Shown here one piece after another: positions 22,159-34,440 of a DNA stretch of 64,000 nucleotides. The position numbers and the translations under genes were made by a program. Each line of letters opens with the position of its first letter. Position 1 is the first letter of the stretch. The DNA lies in the NCBI RefSeq assembly GCF_030463565.1, contig NC_134662.1, forward strand, positions 4,317,001 through 4,381,000, in the 5' to 3' direction. This DNA is from Pelecanus crispus (taxonomy: Eukaryota > Chordata > Aves > Pelecaniformes > Pelecanidae). The notes under the pieces are model-generated. The model had not been told where the DNA came from. It saw nothing but the letters and a program-made list of their open reading frames with translations, and searched no databases.

Positions 22159-23129
22159 TGGCTGGGCAGGGTGCTGGGGCCCCGCACAGTCCCAGCTTGT
22201 TCCTGGGCGGTCCGAGTGTTGTTATTTATTTATTTCTCCTCCCTCCTCTCCCCCTTTGCTTGTTGATGCTGCTGTGGCTGGGTTGCTAAATAGCTTCCCA
22301 TTGTTCGAGAGCTAATTACCTCTTAATGAGGCCCCTTACTCAAAAGCCAAGCAAGAGTGGAGGCTGTGGGGTGGGCTGCTTTTCAGGCGGGCGAAGGCAG
22401 GCTGCCTGGCCGGGCGCTGGGGGATGGAGCGGGCAGCGGGGCAATGGGGACACCGGACCCTCCCGGGGCCAGCGGTTGGGTTTGGCTCCGCGGCACCAGC
22501 GGTGGGAATCGGGGCTTCCTTGGCTGGCTGCGGCGGGAGCTGCGTGGCGGAGCCGCCGGCTGGGGCTTCATCCCAAAGGGTGGCCGGGGACCAGAGGGCT
22601 TTGCAGAAATTCCCGTATTGACGCTCAAATTGACCCTCAAATTATTGACCCTCAAATCCGGCGTTTCCGGGGGGATACGAGAACCCCGCGGGGTTTGCCG
22701 GGGCGGCTCCGGCGCGGGGCCGTGCTGATGCTCGGCGCGGAGCCTGGGAGCACGATCCCGGTCTGCGGGGAGCTGTCACCTTTAGGGCACATCTTTCCTT
22801 TTGGCACCGGGTACTTAGGGCAGGGTTCCTCTAAGCTTGTCCCTGTGTGTGCCCTTGGCGGGACAAATCCCGCTCCGCTTTGCCTGCCTCCTCCTGACCT
22901 TATCCCGTCCCTCGGCGAGGGGCTGGCGCGAGCCCTCGCCCCTAATGGGGCTCCGGAGCTTTGGCCGGAGGGAGCTGTGGATGGAGGGATGGAGGTGAAA
23001 TTTGGTCTGTGCCAGCTCCCGGCTCTGCCCCCCGTCGTGTGCGTCCCTCGGGCCGGAGCAGCACCGTGGGCACGAGGCTGCGGTGCTTCCATGCATCCCC
23101 TCCCTGTGCTGGATGGCGATGCCGCAGAT

Positions 23130-23149
23130 GGGGGGGGGGGGGGGGGGGG
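23130..23149. repeat. G20 homopolymer
   Basis: Twenty consecutive G on the transcribed-sense strand of the intron. Confidence 0.85.
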
Positions 23150-24333
23150 AAGGATCCTTCTCCAAAGGGATTGGGAAGGCGCCCGCCTCCGCCCTGCCCA
23201 GCCGCCCCGCTCTGATTGAAGCTGGGCTTTGTCCCCCCGCGCCGGGGGTGGGAGCATCCCAAACTTCAGAGGGGGACGAGGCGGTCAAAGCAACAACAGT
23301 GGGAGAAAAATAAAACAAAGGAGGAAAACTTACTCCCTAGAATAATAACGAAGACAGGGAACGACTTCTCCTTCCCTTGTGCCCTTGGGGAGCGCCCGGG
23401 GCGGCGAGGGCTCTGAGCCCGCAGCGCTCGCAGCCCCCGGAGAGGGGAGGGATCCCGTGCGAGCCGACGGAAGCGCAAAGGCGCGCGAGATGCTGGAGCC
23501 GAGCCCCAGCCTGGGCTGGTGGGAGCCTGGGGGTCGTCCCCCGCTAGCCCGGGCTGCCGGCCGGGGCTCGGTCCAGCCCCGGGAGAGGGGCTGGCTCTGC
23601 GGGGCGGCAGGCTCCGGTGGGTCTCACCCGCATCGTGCCTTGGTGGGGAGCAGCAGCAGGACCCCTGGGTGTGGGGGTCCAGGGGCAGAGGGGGCTCGGG
23701 GTGCGGCTGGGGCTCCCCAGGGACCCCGGCTCGCCCATGGCTCGCCCCCGGCTCGCCCGCCCGCTGCGGCTGGTGGTGGTGGCGGCGGGGGCCCGCGGCG
23801 CGCTGCCGTATCGATCCCCGGCAGCGATTTAAATGCCACAGAGCACGGCTATCGATGTCTCGCGGCCCCCGGTGAAGCCAATCAGCACCGGGGCCAGCGA
23901 GACCCGCGCTCCCATTTCCCGGCCCTGCTCGGATCCATTTGATGTTTTCCTCCGGGTCGTTAATGGAGGGAGAGGGATGCAGACAGAAATGGGATTAAGA
24001 CTTTTTTTTTTTTTTCTTCCCCCCCCCCCTTTTACATTTTCCCCCTCTTCCCGCATTTTGCTTTCCAAGACGGAGCTGCGAGGGCAGAGGAGCCGCGAGC
24101 GATGCCGCCGCTGGGCGAGGGACGGCCGCGGAGCCGCGTCCCGGTGGGTGCCAGAGGGGCGGCCGTGGTGGGATCCTGCGGGATGCAGCCGTGGGCTCCC
24201 TCGGCACGTGAGCTCTTCCTGACCTGCCCATTTTCTGCTTCTCTTGACGTTTCCCCCCGCCCTGGCCTCGCTTTGCGTCAGTGGGGAGCAGCCCCGGGGC
24301 TGCCGGCGCGGAGTCGGTCCCACCGGACGCCAG

Positions 24334-24380
24334 CCCGGTGCCGCACCCGGTGCCGCACCCGGTGCCGCACCCGGTGCCGC
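24334..24380. repeat. 12-bp tandem repeat, nearly four copies
   Basis: Unit CCCGGTGCCGCA, three exact copies plus a partial fourth. Confidence 0.9.
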
Positions 24381-24480
24381 GGGTCCCCCGAGATGCGGCA
24401 GCGAGTCTGCGGGCATCCGCGCGGACACCGCCGGTGTTCCCACCACGCGCCGCGGAAGCATTACCGGGATCCGCCGAGTT

Positions 24481-25180
24481 TAAAATCATCACTCCATACT
24501 TTTTAGTTGAACACAGGAACGTGCTTTTAGTTAATCTCCTTCCCCACGCAACGCTGAAATCCCCCCAAGAATTAAACTTTGTATGTCAGATCTGTTGTAC
24601 GAAACGTAAACCTCCCCCGGCTCCGCTCCCCCAGGCCGCCAGCTTTGGCAAAAAGGCGAATAAATTGCAAAGGGGGTTTGTAACGACCGGAGATGGGAAA
24701 GACCCGTTGGATCCCCCAGCCTGTTCCTCCCGATGCATCCGAATTGTCTCCTCCATCTATTTGATTAGCGTGGCGTTCGGCCTAATTTCGGTGGAAATAT
24801 TTGCTGTTTCCCCTGGTGCGCCTGCAACCAAGTTTTGTAGGATTTTTTTTTTTCCTGCAGAAGAGGAGAAATTATTTGTATCGGTTTATTTTTTTCTTTA
24901 ACATTACACGGAGAGCAAAACTCTCCCATGTGCTAGGAAACAGATAAAGTGTTTAGACAGCAAATACAAATATTTCTGAGCACTCAGCCCAGTTACAGAT
25001 ATTTCTGCCTGTCCTCCAGCAGGATTTCTTACTGTGTCTTCTAGTGGGATTTTATTTAGACTGGCTTGATTTTTTTTTTTTTTTAAATTTTTAAAAAGCC
25101 CTATTTATATTTGCAGTAAAATAAAATCAGCCAAGCCTGACCCTGTAGAGAACTCGAAAAATCCCAATTCTTCCTTTTTC
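24481..25180. other. AT-rich intronic island
   Basis: Largely unique AT-rich sequence, including GACAGCAAATACAAATATTT and CCAGTTACAGATATTTCTGC, where ATATTTCTG recurs within 45 bp. Candidate regulatory element; no coding potential. Confidence 0.35.
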
Positions 25181-26074
25181 CAATCCTGTTTCCACTGAGA
25201 AAAAAAGCCCCTGGACCTTGCGCCCCGCACAAAATCCAACCGCGACGGGATTATTTCGGTGGCTGAGCTTTCTGCAGCCGCGGGCGCTGGGACGGCGGCG
25301 GCACCGTCGTCTCCCCCGAGCCGGGATGCGGGGATGCGCTTGCGGAGCTGGGGAGGGAGCTGGGGTCCCCGGGCGCTCCCGTGGGATTTGGGGGGCACAG
25401 GGCGGGGACCGTGGCCGGGTCCCTTGTGCTGCAGGTACCAACCGTGCACGGTGCATCCAAAAAGGGTTTTATTGTTTTGCCCTTTTTTTTTTTTTGTTTG
25501 TTTTAAATTATAAATCAGGTAATGCTGCTCCCTGGCAGTGTCCCGGCCTCGCCGCGTCCAGCAGCCATCCCGGTCTTGCTGGTGGCCCCCCGGGTGTCGT
25601 TGCCACCCGGCGCCGGTGCCGTCAGGAGCCGGGGAAGCTCCTTCCCAGCCAGCTCGATAATCCCAATTATTACCTGTTCTCTCGATCAGGGTTGCTTATT
25701 AAACTTGGCACCGCTGGCTTTGCCGTTCCGGCCGCCTGCCTCGGCAGAGGGATTTATCTCCTGCTGCCTCGGGAAGGAAATTGAGTGGAAAAACACGGGG
25801 CAGAGCCCCCCGGGACAGCGGGGCTGGGGGCGGGGGCCGGGGGCACCGGCTGCTGGCCCGGCCCCGAGCGGCTTTCGGGCAGGGGAGCGATGCTGCGGCG
25901 CGTCTGCCCCGTCCCTGCGCGCCCGCGGAGGGTCGGGTTTGGGTGGGGCGGGCGGCTGGACCGTGTCGGTCTGTCCGTCCCCTCCGCCCGTGCCGGGTGG
26001 CCGTCGTGGCTGCGGCCGGGGCTTCGCGTGGTGGAACGACCCCAGTTCTGGGATGGGCGCTTTTATTTTGGTGT
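25181..26074. other. GC-rich intronic sequence, no feature
   Basis: Nothing recognised apart from a T tract near 25482. Confidence 0.5.
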
Positions 26075-26345
26075 TATTTTGAAATTGTAGGGTTTTTTTT
26101 TTTTAAAAGAATACCTAAATGTTTGCTATATAGTTGTTGATTTTCCCTTGCCCTGAAATTAAAGGCAACCTTCATCAGCCTCCTCTCCCGCTTCGCACCA
26201 GAAATCTTTTGCTCTATTCGGGCCTTCCAGCGTGAATTCCTCTGCTTCCCATCGCACAAACGTTCTTCAGTGCTTTGCTAACCGGCGCTTCCTCTCGCAT
26301 TTCCTTCTGCAAATTCTGTTTTATTTTTACCAAGACAAACTTGCA
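26075..26345. other. AT-richer intronic island
   Basis: Unique sequence after a T tract, with TTGTTGATTTTCCCTTGCCC and CTGAAATTAAAGGCAAC. Function unknown. Confidence 0.3.
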
Positions 26346-28254
26346 AGACCCTGCTCCCGAGCTGCCCGTGCCTGAGCCAGCGTGCCGGCCCTCGGGAAGG
26401 GGCTTTTCACAAATCCCAGACCAATTCCCGGCACGGCCGCGGTGCTGCCGAGCGGGGCATCCGGGTGAGCGGGGCGGCAGGTGGGAGGGCTGCTGCCGGA
26501 GAAGATGCTCTCCCGAAGGGTTTCCCTCCTGGTCTTTGCTACTTGGGTGTTCGCTGAAATTTCCCTTTGCTCTGTTGGAAAACTCGGAGCTGGGTGGTTG
26601 AGCGGTCCCGGATCCAGCTGGGTGCTGAGCGTTGGGGCGTCAAATCCCGACGGAGCCTCCCGGGGCTGCGGTCGGCGCCTCGCTGCCCTCCCGGGGTCAC
26701 CTGCGACGGGCCCTGCTGCCTTTCGGGTGGGCGTCTCCGTGGATTTATTTGTCCCCCCGCAAAGCCTGGGGGCTGGTGGGAGGGGAGAGGGGGTCTGTGC
26801 GTGGGGGACAGCCCGGCCGTGGGTGCTGGGGAATCGCCCCGCTGGGTTTTTTGCTGGGGGCAAAACCATCCCAGGGTCCCTCGAGCGGCTGCGTGCCCTG
26901 CGTGGCACCGCTCCCACGCAGGGAGACGGGAATCGTCTCCTCTCCCCGCGGCTTCTTCCTTTGGTTTTTAGCCCAGCGCCTCTTTCTCGTGCCCTCCCAC
27001 CATTTTCCTTCGTTGTAAAAAAAAAAAAAATCCCGCGCAAAACCCGAACTGCGTTTCCTTCTCCCCATGGTGTCTGCGTGCCCGGCTGCTCTCCTGCCGG
27101 TGGGTGAGCTCCCTGCTCCCGGGGTCCCCGTTTTGGGGTGGGGGCTGTCCCCCATCCCCTCCCTGTGCGGGGTGCCGGGGTGTTAGGGAGAGCAGCGAGG
27201 ACAGCGTAGGTTACAAAATCCTGTATTCGGGGAAATGATCGCTATCCTGGACCCTGCAAGGTTCTTGTTTCCGGGGCAGCCTCGTGCTTCAGGGCACGGT
27301 GTGTTTTGGAAATCCTCCAAACTCTCTCCTTGGGTTTTCCCAGATCCTTCATGCAGGGTGGTCAGGAGGACCCGCTGCCTCCCTGCTCCCTGCCCGCTCC
27401 CTGCTCCCTGCCTGCCTCCCCGGCTCCGGCAGCACTGCGGGACTCGGGACGGAGCCATGGCCCTGCCAGGCTGTGCCGTGCCACGTCCCCGGGGCTGTGG
27501 TGGGGACGGGATTGTCCCACTGGCACCGGCGCCGTGTTGCGGTTGTACAACCGCTGTCGGATACCGCACCGGCACGCGGCAATTCTGGCACCAGCTCCGG
27601 CTGCGAATGCCGGTCAAAATGGTGCTCCCGGTTTGGTTTTCAACAGAGAATCCAAACCGCCGTCCAGAATAGAAACGGCTTTTGGCTCCAGTCCCCGTCC
27701 AGCATCATCTCCGTTGGGATTGCCTTGGGTTTGCAGGTCTTGATTTGGCCGGAGCCGGGCGGGCGCGCGGGGTGCCGAGTCCTTGGAAACGCCGGGGCCC
27801 TCTGCGCCGCGGCCCCAGCGTCGCTCCCGCGCCGCCCGGCCCCGCGAGGCGGAATTAAGAGCTAAAACAAGGGATGGGAGTGGGGATCGCCCTCCGCTGC
27901 GGCACGCGTGTTCTGGAGGTGGCACCGTGCCTAATGCTCGTCGCCGTGAATTGCCTTCGCCTCTGACCGGGGCTGGGCTCCCGGCTTTCCCTGCCTGCAG
28001 CTCCCGGCTTTCCCTGCCTGTGGTTTTCTTTCCCTGCTTGCAATCCCTGTCCGTGCCGGTTCTTGGGGCCGGTGGCTCCGAGGTCCGGTTGCCCAGCCGC
28101 CGCCTTTCCAGCTGGGCCAGCCGGCCTCGTCCGCGCCGCCATCCGCAATTGTTCATTTTCTGCCTTGGCTCCTTCCCGGAGCGCGCTCCGGCGTTGGGAT
28201 GTGAAGCGCTGGCGGGGCTGGGCGGCAGCAGGGTGGGGGTGTCAGCAGGAACCT
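26346..28254. other. GC-rich intronic sequence, no feature
   Basis: Only small imperfect duplications (27388-27415; a 23-bp unit GCTCCCGGCTTTCCCTGCCT... twice at 27977-28020). No gene recognised. Confidence 0.5.
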
Positions 28255-28319
28255 GGACTCCAGAAAACGTTTCAAAGCTGATTAATAACAATAAATCATA
28301 ATGCTGTCTTTTAGAGGAG

Positions 28320-28510
28320 AAAGCGTTTGGGTAAGGTGGAGAGATACTCTCATCATTAAGACGGCGAGCTGGGCTGTGAGTTCTGGATCCGGTTTCCAGC
28401 TCGCTACACGGAGACAAATGGCTTCCCCCCTCCCAGCCCCAGTTTCTCTGCTGTTAAGGTGAGGATCGCTGCCAGGGGCTAAATTAAGCAATTAATGCTT
28501 GGAGAGTGCA
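28320..28510 (+). mobile_element. Possible degraded MIR SINE
   Basis: The order of motifs resembles MIR: GGATCCGGTTTCCAGCTC, then AATGGCTTCCCCCCTCCCAG, CCCCAGTTTCTCTGCTGTTA, and AAGCAATTAATGCTTGGAGA. Similarity is weak and this may be a unique AT-rich island instead. Confidence 0.35.
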
Positions 28511-30984
28511 TGGAGAGATTGAGAAGGACGTCACTCTCCCAGCGCTGTACCCCGCTGCACAGCGCGTCCTCCTGCTCCGTGGCTGGACCCGGGAATTTCG
28601 GCTGGGAGCCGGAGCATTCCCCTGGCAGCTCTGCCAACGCAGCAAGCGTCGGTGCCGACGGCGTCGGCTGCAAAGCGCCGGCTCCTCCGTGCCCGCGGAG
28701 CTCGGGGCGCGAGGACGGGCTGCAGCCCCCCGGCTCCTTCGGGCTGGTTCGGGGTCCCGGTAGCGGCACGGTTCCCCCGTGCCGGGGCCGTGGGGGCTCA
28801 GAGCCGTGGCTGGCTCCTGTGTCCGTCACGCGGGCGAGCGCGTTTGACAGCGCCGGAGCCCAACGTCATTACGGCATCCCGCGGACGCAGCCCTTCGCCG
28901 GGGGGTCCCTCGCCGCCCTACGAGCGGGCAAAAACCTGGCGTCACCAAAGGTCCCCGGTTCACACCGGGAGTCCCATCCCCGGCAGGAGGGGAGCCCAGC
29001 TGGATGGGCTTTTGTGGTGGTTTTTTTTTTTTTTTTTTCCTTAAACATCGTAATATTTGTTTCACCTTATAAATCACCCCACCCGGGCTGCCTTGTAGAG
29101 GGAGGATTTATGGGCGCAGGTGTAGCTGCAGCGAGAGGAACGCCGTTCCCGGGGACCGACCTGGTTTAATGTTTTTATAATGATGGCGTTGCAGCAGCGA
29201 TCTCGTTGAGGGGAGAGGTCTCGCCTGGCTGTAAATCCTGCCGGGGCTGCGACGGGAAGGGGGTCGGTCCCTGGGGTGGGACGAACCCAGCCGGAATGGT
29301 GCGAGGTCCGGCACACGTCTGCGATGCCGCCCGGGGTTTTCTCCGTGCTGGGAGCGGTTGCAACGCCGGCACGGTGGCGGGTCGGACCCCAAACCGTCTT
29401 CTGCTGGTGTAAATCAGCGGGGTGAAAGCCCCCGGTGAGCCCAAAAGGGGGGTTCCGAAGCCGGGGTGGCGGGTGCGAGCGCAGCAGCCCCGCTGGGCCG
29501 CTCCCGGTGCCGCTCCCGGAGCCGTGCGAGGTGCCCGTGGGTTCCCTGGGCCGGATCGGACTTGGACCTGCTCTCGCACCCCAGGGCCGGATCCTGCTCT
29601 GATGCTTGGGGAGCATCGGCACCCCCGGGGCAAGCGGCCCCGCCAGCCTCCGAGGGGCAAAGCGGGCGTCGTGGCGTGTTTAATTTGCACTTTGCTTTCA
29701 CACCTCAGCCCGCTCCGGCAGCTGGGAATGGGGGTCTCTGCCCTTTGGGGCTCCGTCACACCGGGGCCCGGCCCCGTTTGTAGCTCGGTGCGGGGACGCT
29801 CGAGGAGCCCGACCGGCGGAGAGCCGGGTCTTGCAGCCGGCGGAAACCGGGGGGCTTCGCCGAGTGCCTCGAAGGCCGGTTTAAATCCCGGGAAGGTCTC
29901 GCTTTCCCACCGCAGCCGCATCGGTGTCGCGCTGGGGACGTGGGAAAGCCGTTAGCCAGCTGCTAACGAGCGCGGCTCTGGGGGCGAGGGGGCCGGGGGG
30001 GCGTTGGGGGGGCACGGTGAGGACGGGGATGCTCGGCTCCGGAAGGGCTGGGGGGTCCCTGCCAGGGCTCCCCACCCTCCCCGGGGGCCAGGGCAGCTCC
30101 AAGGGGATTTTCCCTGCGCCAGCGCTGCCCGCAGCAGCACAAACGAACCAAGTAATTGGCAACATGGAAATATTTTGTGCTCATTAAGCAGTGGGAAGCA
30201 GCGAGTGAGGAAGCGGCGTTCTCCAGCGCGGGCAGGGGCTGCCGGCGGCATCCCCGGGGGCTGCCGGCAACCAAAACCCCACCGACCTCCGGCTGGGAAG
30301 CGGAGCTGGCGATTGCCGGCCGAGAGCCGGGGCAGCGACCGTGGCTGCCCCGGGGGCGCAGAGACACGCTGGTGCTGGGGGGCTGGCGGCGGGGCACCCC
30401 GGTGTTCTGTGGGGAGCAGGGCAGCCGGGTCGCGGTGCTGCGCGGTCGGAGCCCCGCGTTTGTTGGGGAGCAGAGCAAACCCGGGGAGCGGGGGGGGGGT
30501 TCACAGCCGCTGTATGGGGGGCTGTCACCGTACGGTTTCTCCTAACTACCATAAATTCCACGGATTAAAACTTGAAACGGCGAATCTCAGCAGCTGCCTT
30601 TGAGCTCCCCTAACCCCGGCGCCGTGTGCCGCCGGTTCCCAGGAGGGACGTCGAGGGGAGCCCGTGGGGGCTCGGCGTCCCTTCCCGGTGCCCTCCGCTC
30701 CCAGCACAGCCAGCGGGAGCAGCAGAGGCGGGGGGCGATCCCCAGGGGATGCCCTGGGGTGGGAATGCTGCTGCGTGGCCTCATCCCTGTGAAGATCGAT
30801 GGCCCGGGCACGGCCGCTCCCTTGCACCCCGGCACGGAGCCGCCGGCTGGCGATGGCCCCGGCGACATCCTCTGCCATGCCCAGAGCCGAGCGCGTGCTT
30901 ACGGCGCGGCTTTGCCATCGCACCCGCTGTCCTGAGCGAGCTCCCGGGGCGGGGAGCGCCCGACAGTGCTGCAGGCGGGGGAAG
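28511..30984. other. GC-rich intronic sequence, no feature
   Basis: T tract at 29023-29038. No gene, RNA or transposon recognised. Confidence 0.5.
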
Positions 30985-31165
30985 CTTTATGGCTGTAGTT
31001 AAAGTGACTTTATGATATTGTATCTGAACAATTGCCGGCTATTATCTGGATCGATGCTGCGTGATTGAGACACCGGTTGATAACCCAGCCGGGGCCTCTA
31101 ATCGCTTTTAAACCGTGCAGGGTCGTTTGTGCTTTTGATAAAACCCCTCAGCATTTTCTATTTTA
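30985..31165. other. AT-richer intronic island
   Basis: Unique stretch (GTAGTTAAAGTGACTTTATG, GCCGGCTATTATCTGGATCG) directly before a minisatellite. Candidate noncoding element. Confidence 0.3.
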
Positions 31166-31302
31166 ACTCTCTGCCCCAGGCTCCGGCAGGTTTTCCCCCA
31201 GGGCTGCGTGCCGGGGGGGCTCTGCCCGCCGCAGCGGGGGCGGGCTGGCGGGGATGCGGCAGGTCCCGACTCACTGCCCTGGGTGGGGACCGGGATGCTG
31301 GG

Positions 31303-32012
31303 ACCTGGCTTCGGGGTGCTGCACGGTGCCCGGCTTCGGGGTGCTGCACGGTGCCCGGCTTCGGGGTGCTGCACGGTGCCCGGCTTCGGGGTGCTGCGTG
31401 GTGCCCAGCTTCGGGGTGCTGCGTGGTGCCCAGCTTCAGGGTGCTGCATGGTGCCCGGGGTGCTGCACGGTGCCCAGCTTCGGGGTGCTGCATGGTGCCT
31501 GGCTTTGGGGTGCTGCACGGTGCCCGGGGTGCTGCGTGGTGCCCAGCTTCGGGGTGCTGCGTGGTTGCTGCGTGGTGCCCGGCTTCGGGGTGCTGCACGA
31601 TGCCCGGCTTCGGGGTGCTGCACGGTGCCCGGCTTTGGGGTGCTGCACGGTGCCCGGCTTTGGGGTGCTGCGTGGTGCCCGGCTTTGGGGTGCTGCGTGG
31701 TGCCCGGCTTCGGGGTGCTGCATGGTGCCCAGGGTGCTGCGTGGTGCCCAGCTTCGGGGTGCTGCATGGTGCCTGGCTTCGGGGTGCTGCACGGTGCCCG
31801 GGGTGCTGCGTGGTGCCCAGCTTCGGGGTGTTGCATGGTGCCCGGGGTGCTGCATGGTGCCTGGGGTGCTGCATGGTGCCCGGGGTGCTGCATGGTGCCC
31901 GGCTTCTGGGTGCTGCATGGTGCCCAGCTTCGGGGTGCTGTGTGGTTGCTGCATGGTGCCTGGCTTCGGGGTGCTGCATGGTGCCTGGCTTCGGGGTGCT
32001 GCGTGGTGCCCA
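31303..32012. repeat. 25-bp minisatellite with 19-bp variants (about 710 bp)
   Basis: Main unit CGGCTTCGGGGTGCTGCACG+GTGCC (25 bp), with shorter 19-bp units lacking six bases (spaced exactly 19 bp at 31843, 31862 and 31881) and substitutions CACGG/CATGG/CGTGG. ORFs in this region are repeat artefacts. Confidence 0.92.
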
Positions 32013-32111
32013 GCACGGCCGGGTCCTGTCCTGCTTAGGGATGGGAGGAGCGGGCAAAGGGTGTGCAGGGGAGATTTCGGGGTCCCCGACCCACCTTCGC
32101 CCGGCTCGCAG

Positions 32112-32246
32112 CGACCTTGGGTGAGTCACGTCACCTCTGCGCGCTTCATTTTCCGCAGCTGTAAAACGAGGACAATGATACCTTTCCCACCTTGCAGAGG
32201 GGTTGGGAGGCTTAATTAGTTAATGTTCGTAAAGTGCTTTGAGGAT
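32112..32246 (+). mobile_element. MIR SINE relic (best-preserved in window)
   Basis: Matches MIR in order: CGACCTTGGGTGAGTCACGT, CACCTCTGCGCGCTTCATTT, GCTGTAAAACGAGGACAATG, ATACCTTTCCCACCTTGCAG, GGTTGGGAGGCTTAATTAGT, TAATGTTCGTAAAGTGCTTT. The tRNA-like head is missing. MIR is an ancient amniote SINE, so the copy is very old. Confidence 0.8.
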
Positions 32247-32310
32247 TAATTAATATTGTGACTCTAATTTTTTCCAATGGTAAAACGCCGCTTAAATATC
32301 TCCGCGCTGG

Positions 32311-34099
32311 TGCCTTCCTCCGTGACCCTATAAAGCAAATCTACTCGGGGAGGTCGCCGGTCTCCCCAGGAGCCGGGCGGCCCCGTCCCTGGCAGGCATC
32401 CTCTTCCCAGTGCTGAACTGGGAGGCCACTGGTATCGGGAGGAGAGCGGGGCTGAGCAGGAGGCCCGGGGCCAGTGCCCTCCGCGGCAGCCGTCCCACCA
32501 AGGCTGTCCCAGAGCTTGGGGTGCAGCCCTGCACCCCGGCTCCCCGGTGTGTCCATCTGGGCCTGATCCTTCTCTTTTGCCAGGCTTTTCCTGCTGGAAG
32601 CAGTTCGTATGTTGGGATTGTGCCGCCGTCACCTCCCCGTGCCGCTGCTCGTCCCTGCCCAGCCTGCTCGGGCGCCTCCGGCATCCCCAGTCCCCAGCGG
32701 GCTCGATCTGCTCGGAGGCTCCTGTCCCCACCTGCGCTGTGGGAAACCGCCCCCAGCGAATCCCACATCCCGGATCCGATCCCATCCGCCGTCTCGGGGG
32801 ATGCTGGGCTGGGAGTGGGGCTGCGGGGACCGGCCGGGAGGGTGGCTCGGTCCCAGGCAGGTCGGGGATGCCGTGCTGGGAGAGGCGCGAGCCGAAGCAC
32901 CGAGCTCACGTCGTCAGCGCTGCGCAGGCACGAGCCCGGCTGTCCCCGGGAAAACAAGTTGTTGTGAACACACCTGCCTGGGAAGCTGCTGGCAGGCGCG
33001 GGAGGGCATTTTCTGGTATCTTAATTCCCGTATGCCATTAGTCAGATCGCTGACTGGCAGGTTTTGTTTCCTCCGAGATGATTTCTCAGCAGCGGCTCTG
33101 CTCTGCCGTGCGCTCCCGCCTCCCTCCCGCTCCGCCGACGGGGGCTGCGGGGATGGGGGTGGCGGAGGGGTCCCTGCGATGGCAGGGCCGTCCCCGGGGG
33201 CCCTTGGAGGTGTTGGGCGTGAAACCCGGGATTAGCTCGGCTCCAGCGCTGGGAGGGCATTGGGCATCTCTGCACTATCGCTGCTGGGAGGTTTCCTGCG
33301 TGGGAGCAGCCAAGGCAAGGGCTGAGGGTGTTTCCCAGCTCCTGATGACCCGAGGGAGCCCAGCCGCGAGCGCTGGCACAAAACGGGGGCTTTTTGCCGT
33401 GTTGGAGATAACGCCATTTCCAGGAGGGGCTGGTGGGAGGGAGGCTGCGGGAGGACGGGGCGGTGCGGGGCGGGACGGGTTGATGGGGTGCGATGGAGCC
33501 CCGGGGCTGGAGAATCGGCGACGGCGGGAGCGTCCCCAGTTGCAGAGCGCTGGAGGGGACTGGGACCTGCAATGGGGCAAGGAGGAGGAGGGAGGTGCGG
33601 GGGAAGCCACCATCCTGCTCCTCCGTGCTGCTGAACAGAGCCGGAGGAGAAGGAGCGTCCGGGCTGGAGGAGGCGGGAGAGGATGAGCAGGGAGGCTCCG
33701 GTGCCGGTTGATGGCTCCTGTCCCCGGTTGTCCCCAAACGCAGCGCAGATCCGCGGCCATGCGGAGGAGAGGCGCGTGCTGGCACGCAGCGAGCGTGCTG
33801 GGTCTCAAACCCCGCTCCACCGAGGGCGTCCGGGGGGTTGGAGGCAGGACAGACTGCCAGCAACATCCCCGCTGCTCGGACCCTGCTCCGTGCACTTAAT
33901 ACCATCCCGGCAATTAAACTGGAACTAATGCAACGATAAAAATAACACGCTGTCCTTCTGCAGCGTGCTGCATCCCACAAGCTCAGAGGTGTTTAAAAAC
34001 CCATTTAAAGCCAGATCCTGCCGTCAGAGCGGCGCGGGGTGCGGAGGGGGTGGCACTGGGCTCTGCGGGGCTGCCGTCGTGGTTTCCAGCCCTGATAAT
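32311..34099. other. GC-rich intronic sequence, no feature
   Basis: An AT-richer patch lies at 33890-34010. No gene recognised. Confidence 0.5.
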
Positions 34100-34440
34100 C
34101 TCCCTGCCTTCCGCAAGGTGTGAATGGCCCCAGTTTCCTCCAGTCGAGAGACTGGTTTGCCAACTGCCAGGTTTTTAATAATATAAATTACATGAATTTT
34201 TTATTTTTCTTCTTTCTAGAGTTGTTTAGTTCCCAGGGGTTGGTTTTCAGGCTTTTCTCCATAATGCAAAGAGCAGAAACGCATTCTTTTAATGGTAATT
34301 GAGATTCTCGCATCATTGCAGGGCTTGGAAGCGGCGATGGGCTTTAAATAACGTGAGAGCGAGTGAATTCGGGTTCTGGCTCTTCAGACGGGTTTCTGAG
34401 GTTTTCTTGTGGTTTTCCTCACTCTGCTCTGAGGTCGGAG
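34100..34440. other. AT-richer intronic island
   Basis: Unique sequence with AATAATATAAATTACATGAA and TTTTAATGGTAATTGAGATT. Candidate noncoding element. Confidence 0.3.

Larger units (their letters stand above)
22159..24480. other. GC-rich intronic sequence
   Basis: No gene. Contains a short ACCCTCAAATT repeat at 22621-22660, a G20 run at 23130-23149 and a 12-bp tandem repeat at 24334-24380. Confidence 0.5.
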
